DNA of 64,000 nt from Bryopsis sp. KO-2023. Taxonomy: Eukaryota > Chlorophyta > Ulvophyceae > Bryopsidales > Bryopsidaceae. Both the position numbers and the translations under genes were made by a program. This document shows positions 1 through 11,500 of this stretch, one piece after another. Within the stretch, counting starts at the first letter, position 1; every line of letters starts with the position of its first letter. The notes beneath the pieces were generated by a model, which was not told the DNA's origin, ran no database searches, and worked only from the letters and a program-made list of their open reading frames with translations. The stretch lies in contig BSYQ01000005.1 in assembly GCA_030272585.1 (NCBI GenBank), positions 1,302,001-1,366,000 of the forward strand, written 5' to 3'.

Positions 1-378
1 AGTTGGTTGTTCAGTTGCAGGAGTTTGACAGTGCGATCATGTGGAGCATAAAGGGAAAATCTTTTATGTGTAATTGTATTCCGTTTGTTAGATCCCAAAC
101 CCCCTTGTACGATTTCCTCCGCCCCCAACGATACGACAATCCTTCATGCAGGTCGTTTCGATGCATGAGTCATTGACCAGGCCTCTTTATAATTATATGC
201 TGGCTATTGGGGTAGAAATCAAAAACCCCTTCGGTCGGGACTTCAACGATTTGCCGCTGGACACCCTCGCTCGAAAATGCATCTAGAACCTCGCCCAAAT
301 GCTGGACTTTCTCGAATCAAACCACCCATTCGACACCACCCTTGTCGAGCCAGAAGGAGATGTATTGTGCGGGGATTG
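1..378 (+). pseudogene. Bestrophin-like anion channel, 3' end (partial, with in-frame TAG)
   Basis: The last exon appears to start at 152, after a splice acceptor ending in CAG. Its reading includes IGVEIKNPFGRDFNDLPLD, which matches the conserved cytoplasmic segment of bestrophin/RFP-TM chloride channels (pattern GxExxNPFGxDxNDLPLD). The rest of the gene lies left of the window. In this frame a TAG occurs at 284-286. Recognisable-looking sequence continues behind it (NLAQMLDFLES and more) to a TGA at 376-378. A GAG-to-TAG change would explain this, so either the protein is truncated or this copy is a pseudogene. TAG is used as an ordinary stop by other genes in the window, so recoding is unlikely. 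The family call rests on one exon. Confidence 0.5.
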
Positions 379-1991
379 AAAAAAAAAAGGGAAAAGAAAA
401 GATATGGAGAAATGGGAAAAAAAAAGCCTCAGGCTGTCAAGGCGGGAGGAGTTAGATGGTGTTGAAACATCGAGGGGTGAAAATTTCTTGAAAAAAAACA
501 AAAACAAACGTGATAAGAAAAAAAAAATCAACAAAAAGAAATGATTGCTTCTCAAAGTTCAAAAAATTTCGGAAAAAAAAAAGATCGAAGGGGGAGTTTC
601 CTCGTTCAAATTTTTTGCCATTCTTATTATTGTATGATTCGCTTTTTTGGTGAAACCAAAGTTCTTTTGTATTTGTTTGGTAGTTGTGTTACATCGTATC
701 CAATAGGGGGGTTCAACTCCGAGCAAAAAGAAAAAACGGTGACCTGCCCATATAAAAATGATCAAGAGCGTTTTGGGGGGGATTCTGCAAGGGAAACGAA
801 CCTTGGCTTAAAATCCTGGTCCCCTTCCAAGGAACACAGTCAGGTTGAATCAAAATTAACGTTCTGTTGGATATTTTCCTTGTTCAATTTCGGTTTCCAC
901 TTTAGGGCCCTTTCCCTGTTGGGTCCCGGGTTCAAATCCTGATGGGTATAGATTTCCGTGGAGTGGGTCAGGCCCATTGTGCCGCCAGTGGCATTGTCTT
1001 TTTTTAAATGTGATTTGTGTGGCAAATTAGTGGCTGATTTGAAGTTACGGAGGGGGACCCCAAGGACTGGCTCTATGCTTGAAGAAAAGTATTTTTTTTA
1101 CATGTTTTGCGAAAGGGATATCCAGGTTACCGTTTCCTCGTGAGGAGGGTGGTGGTTTTTTTTTGCCTTTTCTGGGAAAATAGACATGTCTATCTGTACA
1201 GGTTTTTTCTTCTTTTTTTTTTTGCTGGCAGCATCAAGCAGAATTACAATGAGAGTTTGGCCTACTGTTAATTTGCTCAAAAAGTTTGTTTTTTTTTTCT
1301 CCTATTCGTTTGGGGGGTTTGTTTTTTGCCCCTCGTTGACTTTGCGATCATGATGTCAAAGAGCCTTGTGGGGTTTTCCTTTTTGAGTGTATTCATTTTT
1401 GTTTTTTTGTTCATTTCGTGCACGTTGGCGATTAAAAAACACACGCACAAAAAAAAACACGTGTCACCTGGTTCGTTGGTGGAGAGTGTACACCTCCCCT
1501 ATGAATTTTCACCGTCAGATGCTTACTTTTAAATGCTGCTAAATAGGCGATATAGACAATCACTCAACCAAAAACATTTCAACCCCCAGCAAAAGGTTAG
1601 GAACAAAGAAGAGAAAAAGAAAAACTTAATTTAACCCTGCAGAACGGGCTGCAGGTATCGATTCGACTTGGACAAAGAGGAAAAAACGATTTGGAGGGCT
1701 AATGTTGTTTTTTCTTACTTCTCCTGATCTATGGAGACGATTGGTCGCCTTCTCTCTTTTCAAAATTTTTCTGTGGGGAAGAACGGTTGATTTTTGAAAG
1801 CTCTGTCAACAAAACTTACCGTTTCATGAAAATCAGTCATTTCATCGAACCAACACCACCCCTAACAGCTGACCGTTTTAGGCCTTACACTCTGTTTTCA
1901 TACATTTCTCTATATTTCTTAGGACAGTTTTGGCTAAGCCCAAAAACCCTTTCTTATCTTGAAAAAAAAATATAAAAATTGCCATGTATAT
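379..1991. other. No supported gene
   Basis: The stretch holds poly-A/poly-T runs and short chance open frames. Nothing on either strand shows a recognisable protein or a consistent exon series. Confidence 0.5.
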
Positions 1992-2484
1992 CTACTTTGT
2001 GAGGTCTCTCAATGGCACCCTCAACCTATGAATCCGTTCCTCAGATTTTTGCTCCAATTCCTCTTGTATATCTGCGGGCAGGCTTAGATAGTCCTTTAAT
2101 CGTCTGTAAGGAACACCACATGGATTTTTATTATTTTTATTTTTATTTCAATTTCACCCGAGACTTTTTTACCTCTGATCCCCCCAGTAAACTTTTTTCT
2201 TTTTTCTTTTCTTTTCTTTCCTTCTGTATTTTCTTCTTTTTTGGGGGAAGAAACCTTACATATATGTGAGGAGCAAAAACTCACTTGAAGAGGATAAGTT
2301 CAGGTTGTGGTCGAAAAATTGCATAATGCGTCCAACCTCTGCTCATCTTTATTCCCATCTTCCTCCATTCAGCCTTCACCAACAAGCATCCCCACAAACA
2401 CACACCAAGCTCTTCCTGGCAGCCATCGTCCTCAGGGGGGTTCTCTTCGTCGGCAGCAACTCGTGCGGCCAGTACTCCGCAATC
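1992..2484 (-). CDS. Possible small two-exon gene, unidentified
   Basis: Two minus-strand segments join in one frame: about 2484-2285, ending before a GTGAGT donor, and 2103-1992, starting after CTTACAG and ending in TAG. An in-frame methionine (MGIKMSRGW...) lies in the first segment. The second ends EELEQKSEERIHRLR then VPLRDLTK, a charged helical tail. The 181-base intron has normal borders. I do not recognise the product. It begins just downstream of the FZR stop codon, so it could also be read as 3' untranslated sequence of that gene. Confidence 0.3.
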
Positions 2485-2505
2485 ACTTTATGACAAATTA
2501 AAAAT

Positions 2506-5500
2506 TTACCGGATTACACAATGAGGTTGGAGACTTGCAGATACACCCCTGCTGTGAGCAGAGGGACCCGGGAAGGCTTGGTAGAACTTGACGTTTTCAT
2601 CTTATTTTCAAAAAAAAAAAAAAAAAGAGTTAAAAAATAATAAAAATAATTTAAAAAATAATAATAATAATGATAATAACAATAACAATATCAGGAGGCA
2701 ATGTAACAATTATTAAAACTTTTATTTTAAATAATGATTTCTTTTTTTAATGTCTTGTAATAATTTCTAATTGTTTATAAAATATGTATATTTTTTTTAC
2801 CCCCAAAAAACCAAAAACGAAAGAGGGGGTTGAGGGAACCAAGTCGAATCAAACGAGAAAAAAAATCCCCTCCCCAATAAGTGACAAATAACACAATTAA
2901 CTCGACAGGTTGGCACATTTTTTCCATGGTCCAGATCCTGCTGGACGTAATAAATACCTGAAGCCGTGACGACGGTTTTCCCATCGGGCGAAACGCTCAT
3001 GTACACAATTCGCATCGCACGACCCGGGATCGTGGCGAAACACTCCAATCGGGCGGAACACTTCCACAATTTTATGGAGCTCGTGTTGTATCCATGCGTG
3101 CTGACGATTTCATTGCAGTTCTTCGACCAATGCAGTCCGCACACTTGAGCTCCGGCATCCTTGTGGTGAAGGCACTTGTGGGAGGACACGTTCCAAATCC
3201 TGTTGAAAACGAAACAAAAACAAAAATATATATATATATGTTATCGCTCGGGAGGACTGACGTCCGCGAGCGACGTCTCCTATCTCGGAAAAGAGTGAGG
3301 CGGCGGCGGAACGGTCACACAAAATCGCACGGGTCACAGACTCGGGGTCACACCAACAGATCACTGAAAAGCAAGGTTACATCAAGCGTCCCATCATTTT
3401 AACTCCCAGTTCGACTTTCCCGAGGGTGACTAACCACCCGTAACACTCCCACTACCCTGACTCACTCACACTCTCACACACAGGCCCAGACCAAAGCACA
3501 TTTCCGCTCAGACTCGAACCCAAGACCTCAGTCTCGCAAGTCCTAATCTGGATAATCGAACCACTGTCTTGACTCTGTGCTCTTTCGGTGGTTTCCTCGC
3601 TGTAGGTCAGTAGTACCTCCTTGGGAGGATGCTGTCATTCACCGGGGATGCATCTGACGCTTCACAGACGTCAGATGCATGACGCCTTTGACGTCTGACG
3701 TCCCTGGACGTCAGCAGCTGGTATCAATTGCCTCCCCCCTGGGGGCAGTTGGTGCCCTCACCAAGTATCTATCAAATGCATCCTTCTGATTCTGTAAAAG
3801 TAACTCTGAACTAGGGTGATGCAAATCCCAAGCTCCCTGCACTTCTGAAAGGATAATTAGATCCCCATAAAATCCTTAACCCACAGAAGTTCAGAAAACA
3901 CTTCACTGCCCTTATGCAACCCATCCCCTAGTCTCTGGGATTCCTGATCCTTCAGCCACAGAATCAAAAGTGCATCTAACTTCTACCTGATCCCAGCTCT
4001 CCTCTTATAATCAGCCAGGATCTCTGATGCATTCAATAAATTGTCTTGGGGTTCCCAGGTTGCTTCACTAAGTGGATACCCCTTCCAGACTACTAAAAAT
4101 CTTCTTTTCCTTCCTGAAAACTTATGTCTTACTACAGCCTCAACTTCAAATTCTTCTTCTCCCTCAGAATCTAATTCTGCTGGAGGTGCCATTACCTCCC
4201 TAGGAAACTTAGAACTCTCTTGAAGTTTTCTCAACTTTGATACATGAAATACAGGATGTAATTTCCATCCATCTGGTAACACCAATCTATATGCCACAGA
4301 TCCCACTGCAGCAGCAATAACAAAAGGCCCTATATATCTTCTTCTGATTTTCACTGGAATATGTTTCAAGACTGATAAATTCAATGTCTTTGTGGAGAGC
4401 AACACCTTTTCTCCCACTTGAAACTGTACATCCCTTCTCCTTTTATTTGCTTGCTGCCTCATCTTCTCTTGGGCTGTTTTATATCTGTCCTTGGCATCAT
4501 TGATGACTTCCTGCATATGAGATATCATCTCTTGTACTGACTCTGCTTCAGCTTGAGCTTTTCCAGCAAGTAAATCCCCTGGCAGTTGTGGATGCACTCC
4601 ATACATCAAGTAGAAGGGGCTGTATCCAGTTGCAGTATGCACAGCATTATTAGCTGCAAACTCAGCCATCCCTAATCCCTGCATCCAGGTCTCTGGATGA
4701 TCTTCCACATAGGGTCTTAGAAAGTTTTCTAAGGTCCTGATGCTGACCTCACTTTGTCCATCACTTTGAGGATGGAAGGCTGTAGACATTCTAACTTTAG
4801 TGCCCACACACTTCATTAATTCCTGCCAAAATTTACTTGTGAATCTAGTGTCTCTATCACTGATTATCACACTAGGAATCCCATGATTCCTGAAGATGTG
4901 ATCAAAGAATATCCTTGCATACCCTGGTGCATCTATTGTTTTACTACAGGGTATGAACTTCACCATTTTGGTCAATCTATCAACAAAGACTGCAATGGAA
5001 TCAAATCCATCAACAGGGGGTAAATCAGTCACTAAATCAGTAGTGATCTGATCCCATTTCTTATCAGCTACTGGAATAGGTTGCAGCAAGCCTTTCTGAG
5101 CTCTCAACTCAGGCTTCATTTGCTGGCAAACCTCACATGTCCTGACATATTCCTGGACATCCTTTTTCATATCATTCCAGTAGTATTTCCTGGACATCAG
5201 CTCCAGAGTTCTCTCTATCCCTAGATGTCCAGAGATTTGATTATCATGTCCTTCTGTAAGGACTTTCATCCTCAGTTCCTGAGGTACCCATAACTTCATG
5301 AGTCCATCTTGAGTTTGATAAATCAACAATCCTGATTCATTAATTCCATAGCCTGGAATTCTCTCCCCATCCAGTATTTGAGTGTAGATGTCCTTGATCT
5401 CAACATCTGCTAGTGTTGCTTGTTCCCAGAGTGTAATCTCCTCCATACTAGGTTGTAAGGAGCTCACTACATTCACTTGATTCTCTGCTGGTAGACTTCT

Positions 5501-8500
5501 TGATAGTGCATCAGCCACTAGATTCAATTTCCCCTGGATGTACTGAATCTTTGGTTTGATGCTGAGGAAATGTCCTGCTCTCAGCCACCTGGCCTGAGGC
5601 CTTGACATCATTTTTTGATCCATAAAGTTTGTTAGTGGCTGGTGGTCTGTAAAGACTGTGACTTCTCCTGAGCAGCCCTCTAAATAGTGCCTCCACTGCA
5701 TCAAGCAGTAGGCTATTCCCAGGAGTTCCCTTTCATACACTGAGTAATTCTGTTCTGATTTGGATAATCTTCTACTGCAAAAGGCTATGGGCTGTAATCC
5801 AGAGCCATGATCCTGACAGAGGACTCCTCCAGTTGCTTCCCCAGATGCATCACTAATCACAGTGTAATCTTTCACTGGATTAGGATGGATCAGCACTGGT
5901 TTCCCCATCAATGCAGTTTTGAGTGTTTGAAAAGCCTGTTCCTGAGCAGATCCCCACTCCCACATGACATCCTTCTTAGTTAAGTCATGCAGAGGGCCTG
6001 CTATCTTTGCAAAGTCTGGGATGAATCTTCTATAGAAGGAAACCATCCCCAGAAAACTCCTGACATCTGTAACTGTCTTTAAGGGCTTCCAATCCCTGAT
6101 TGCCTTAACTTTCACATCCATTGCTGAGATCCCTTTTTCACTCAACCAAAATCCACAGAAATCTGTTTCCCTTACACAGATTTCACTTTTGGTGGCCTTG
6201 GCAAACAGACTATACTTCTGTAGCCTGGCTAAGACTGCTGCTAAATGCTCTACATGCTCAGAGATGCTCTTAGAATAGATTAAGAGATCATCAATGAAGA
6301 TCAGCACAAAGATATCCAACATATCCTTGAAGATGTCATTAACCATGTTCATATATTGTGCTGGAGCATTAGTAAGTCCAAAAGAAAGGACCTTGAACTG
6401 GTAATGTCCAAATCTACTTCTGAAGGCAGTCTTAGGCCTGTCCTCTTCCCTTAGAGGCATCTGCCAGTAGCCTGATCTCAAGTCAATCTTTGTGAAATAT
6501 TTAGCCCCATGTACCCTGTCAATCATCTCCTCTGGTAAGGGCAGAGGATACCTATTTTTGATGGTTTTCTTATTGAGCCATCTGTAATCCAGGCACATCC
6601 TGAGCCCTCCATCTTTCTTAGGGACAAACAGGATGGGTGCCCCAAATGGTGACTGTGATGGTTCTATGAAATCCATCTCCAACAGGTAATCTAACTGTCT
6701 TTTAACCTCATCTAACTCAAGAGGAGACAGTTTGTATAGGGGTCTATACATGGGTTCTGTACCCTCCTCCAAATCAATCCTGAATTCATGACCCAGTCTG
6801 ACAGGAGGTACACCTTTAGGCAAATCCTTTGCAAACACTTTTCTGTACTGAGTCAGTACTTCCTTAATCCTGGGATCCATATCCTCCTGCAGGATTTTCT
6901 GTAGATCATCCCCTTCTCTTTGTTCTGGGATTGTTTCTACTCCAGTCTTTGATTCATCCTCTGGCCTGATCACCACCATGATGATGTGTTTAATTTCCCC
7001 TTTTTCTATCTGTCTTTTGATTCTGCCACTAGAACAAAAGGAAAGTTCTGTAGCTCCAGTGGGTTTGAGCTGATATTCAGGCATCACTGAGAGTGGTAAT
7101 TTTACATTCTTTCTGCCCTTGTTTACTGTGATTATTCCTGACTTAAAATCCACTTTGGGATTGTAGTGTATAAGCCAGGGCAATCCCAGCAGGATTGGGT
7201 GATTACTGTCTGGAAAGACATCAGCATCAAATGAGAGCTGGATCTTTCCACAGACAAATGGGATGCCATAACATCTCCCTACTGATTTCCTTTCTGTACC
7301 ATCTAGAAACTTAACAGGAGTTTCTTGTGGTTTGTATTGCAGTCCCAGTTCCTTGACTGCATCCATGCTAATATAGTTAGCAGTGGATCCTGTATCAATG
7401 TATGCTGTAGCTTTCTTTGCACCAATAAATCCTGCCAGTTCATATCCTCTATATGCTGCTGCAGCCTGAGCTACTGCAGTCTGAACTGGTTCCTTTCCCT
7501 CAACATTTCTTTCCACTCTAGTGGGTAAACTCACAGTGGCCTCTGTTTGTTTATCCACTCTCTTTTGAGACTGCTTTTTCTTTTGAATTAACACTCCTGG
7601 AGTGACCCCATCCAGTGTGTATGCTTCCTGTTCTATTGCAATAGGGGCTGCAACCACAGGTGTCTCTTGAACACCATCATTTAGTGAGGCTGGTGTTTTT
7701 GTAGTGGGTTCTTTCATTTCAATATCATCTGGAGGCTTAGCTGACCCAACACTAGCCTCCTCTTTTAGTTTCCCTTCTTCAGGGCTTTCTGAGCTTGGGA
7801 CAGTTTGGGACACTGTCTTACCCCATGCTCTGTGCTTCCACATAGAAAACACTTGAAGGATCCTCCCCTTGAGGGCCTAGATCCCATCTGACCTCTCTGC
7901 TGCACAGCCTTAACTGAATTTGCTGCAGGAGGCAGTTGTGATGTTGCAGCAGACATCATTGCTGACATCTGTGTATTTCTCTGTCCAAATCTTCCCCTCC
8001 CTCTACCTCTGCCTCTAAAACTGCTAGTAGTGCCACCTCTACTGCCTATAGTTGCAGAGAGTCTTTGGACTGTGAGGATGGCCTTATCTAGATCTCCATC
8101 ACACAGGGTCATAACCTGTGCTTGCATATTTCTATCTGAGAGCCCATCCACAAAGGCTGCATATCTTTCTTCTTGAGGTAGATTGGGGAGTCTAAACATC
8201 AGCTTTCTGAAGAGTCTGATGTAGCCTAAGGCAGTTCCAGTCTGCCTTAGAGTTCTTAATTGTTTTCTGGCAGTCTCTATTAGGGAGACTGGCTCAAAAA
8301 CATTCCTTAGTTCTTGAGTGAACTCTTGCCAGCTAGCATACTCTGCTTTTTCCTGATTCATGATCTGTATATCCATCAGGTTTAACCAGCTAAGTGCATC
8401 TCCCTGGAGATGTGACTGAAAACAGGATAACCAGTCCCTCTCTAAGATGTGTTGATTCTGCAACCATCTCTTCATTCCTAGTATCCATTCTGTTGCAGAC

Positions 8501-11500
8501 ATCCTTTCATCTCCTGTGAATTTCTCTGGGGGAGTGAGCTTAATCTGTTTGCTGTAAGGTCTATCAGGACCTTGTCCTGAACCTCCTGATGTACCACTAG
8601 GATCTCTATCAGGTGGTCCTCCTCCTGGGGGACCTCCTCCATCACCTCCACCACCATCACCACCATTCCCTGGCCCTGGATGTCCAGAACCAGATGCTCT
8701 AGGCATGCCTGGTCTGTCTGGGCCATTTGGTCCATTTGATCCATTTGGATCCCCTGGATTTCCTCCAGGTGCACCACCACTGGGTGCTCTTTGACTTGTT
8801 AACTGTTCAAAGGGATTTGGTGGTCTAATTCCCATTCCTGATGGTGCTGGGGTAGTACCTAAAGTAAAGGTAGCTGGAGGTGCTATAGTTACTGCTGGTG
8901 GTTGCAGTATAGGGGGTGGTAAACCCATGGACAGTTGTTGTCCTGAAGTGAGGTCTATTAGACCTAAAGAAGAGGGTCCTGGAGGTACTGCTCCAGTACT
9001 TGTGGCAGGTATAACTTGCTGTACTGGTGGCTGACCAGATGTTGGGATATCCTGAGTTTGTCCCTCAGTTTCTCCTTCCTCTGTATTCTGTACTGTTTGT
9101 GTTGCTTGCATCATATGCACTTGCATCACTTGTGGAGGAATAGGTGTTCTCAGGATTCCATCCTTCATCCAGCCATCAACTGCTTTCTGATATTCTGGAT
9201 CAGTTAAAGCCCATCTAGTCTCTTCTAGATCTGCTTTCTGTCCTTCAGCATTGTTATACTTGTCCTCAATAGCTGTGGTGGTTTCATCCACTGCTGTAGC
9301 TACCATTTTCTGAATGACTGCAGGATAGGAGTCCAATTCTCCTTGCAGTATGCTAGTCATTGTGTTTGTCATACTCTCCCTCTCTTCCATCAGCTGTTTT
9401 TGCATTCTTTGCATGTGCTGAGACACTTCATATAATTGGGCATTAATATCTTCCTGTTGTTTCTTTTGAACCAACATCAGTTGCTCCTGTAGAGCTAACT
9501 GCTTCTTCTGGAATAGTTCCAGCTCTGTTTGGTTCTTATTTTTCCACTGAGCCATGCCCACAGCATGATCTTTTCCTGTACTTCTCAACTGTTCACCAAG
9601 GTCCTTCAGTTGAGTATTTGTATTTGCAGTGAGGCTTTGATAAAAGTCCTTTGCATGTAGCTCCTGAGTCTGCTGTAGTTTTCGACTCTGTTCTTCCAAA
9701 CTGTGCACTAAGGCTGACTGCAACTCTTCCTTTAGAGTTGACTGATGTAGCTCTGCTTGCTCTCTGTGTGTATAGAGTTCAACCTGGACTTGTTGAACCT
9801 GACTCTGCATGGAGGTCAATGATTGCTGGAGGTGGTTGGTTACTGTTCCACCCCAGACCTCAATCTGTCTTTGCATTTCAGTGTGATCAGAACCATTAAT
9901 CTGTATATTCTGAATTTGCTGGTGCACCATTGGTTGCACTTCTGACCCTTCCATGACTTCGTCGCTTATCGCGACCATGTCGCTTTCTGTAACGACCGGA
10001 ACCAGAGCCATTCTGGTCGCTTGACTTTCAGTTGACTTTCCAGGCAACGGTTACTGTCAACTGTAGACCGTTGACTTTCGCGCCACGACCTGTCCTTGCC
10101 GAACTGTGAACGGATAACCCACGTGCCCTTGCCGTGAGAGTTACTATACGTAATACTACTATACCCCTTCACGTCCGACTCTAACCCTTCGAACCTGAGT
10201 ACTACAGTTCGCTGACAGCGACGCAGGTTACAGGGTAACCTTTTTCCCAAACGTCCTGTCACACGACTGAACGTTGGCACCCTCTTTTCTCTCTTTTTAT
10301 GGGTGTGCTTCTTTTCCAACGTTGCTACCACACGTTTTCCTTTTTTCCCGTTCACTGCGTTTGCCTTTTTCCGTTTTCCCACGACCTTACGACTGGCGTT
10401 AAGCGCCTCGAACAAACCTGCTGGTCAAACCAGCGGAGAGCTCCAGTCCAGTCGGTTCCTTCGGGCTCCGAAACCAAAAATGTTATCGCTCGGGAGGACT
10501 GACGTCCGCGAGCGACGTCTCCTATCTCGGAAAAGAGTGAGGCGGCGGCGGAACGGTCACACAAAATCGCACGGGTCACAGACTCGGGGTCACACCAACA
10601 GATCACTGAAAAGCAAGGTTACATCAAGCGTCCCATCATTTTAACTCCCAGTTCGACTTTCCCGAGGGTGACTAACCACCCGTAACACTCCCACTACCCT
10701 GACTCACAGCCGCCAGTTCTACTCCTGACTCACTCACACTCTCACACACAGGCCCAGACCAAAGCACGTTTCCGCTCAGACTCGAACCCAAGACCTCAGT
10801 CTCGCAAGTCCTAATCTGGATGATCGAACCACTGTCTTGACTCTGTGCTCTTTCGGTGGTTTCCTCGCTGTAGGTCAGTAGTACCTCCTTGGGAGGATGC
10901 TGTCATTCACCGGAGATGCATCTGACGCTTCACAGACGTCAGATGCATGACGCCTTTGACGTCTGACGTCCCTGGACGTCAGCAGCTGGTATCAATATAC
11001 ATATTAATATATATATAGTGTTTCAAAGGTTTATTTAGCGACGAAGGCGGACCTGATGGTGGTATCACTGAGTCCTCCTCCAGATGCAAGCCGTCGAGTG
11101 TTGTGTGGGGACCAGGCCAGCGCTTTGACAGCAGCGTTGTGTCCACTGATCACCCACTCCGGTCGGTGGGTTCCTCTGACATCCCAGACGTTGACCACGT
11201 TGTCGTTTCCCCCAGATGCCAGGAGAATGTTGTCCGGGGACCACTGCATACCCACACAATTGCCAATTTAGAATCTTGATAAATCTTGATTGTTTCTCCC
11301 CCCAAAAAATAAAATCAAATGTTAGCAATAATAACAATAATAAAAAGAATCACACACACACAAAAACAATATCTTTCCTTTGCTATGAACCCACCTCCAA
11401 TCCGCACACTTCAGATCGATGATTCTTGAGTTCCACCGCTGTCGACCCAGGAGCTCGAATGTCCATGAGTCTGATGGTCGTATCTTCACCTCCCGACGCC

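Larger units (their letters stand above)
3239..10994 (-). mobile_element. Complete Ty3/gypsy chromovirus LTR retrotransposon
   Basis: The element has two LTRs with TG...CA ends, separate gag and pol frames, a primer-binding site, a polypurine tract and a 5-bp target duplication (ATATA at 3234-3238 and 10995-10999). It lies in an FZR intron in the same orientation as the gene. Both reading frames are uninterrupted, and the LTRs differ by three substitutions plus one 26-bp gap, so the insertion looks recent and the copy may be autonomous. A solo LTR of the same family sits at 28850-29362. Confidence 0.96.

Noticed and set aside
284-286. Alternative genetic code with TAG as sense
   Set aside because: TAG terminates pol, the transposase and the phosphatase gene at the expected places.
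890-960. Box-B-like GGTTCAAATCC suggesting a tRNA gene
   Set aside because: The T-stem does not pair fully and no A-box, anticodon arm or acceptor stem could be built around it.
3094-3402. Open frame 102 codons, also seen at 10.3 and 29.2 kb
   Set aside because: It is the LTR sequence read by chance in three copies, not a conserved gene.
9016-9207. Plus-strand frame inside the retrotransposon
   Set aside because: Antisense shadow of gag.
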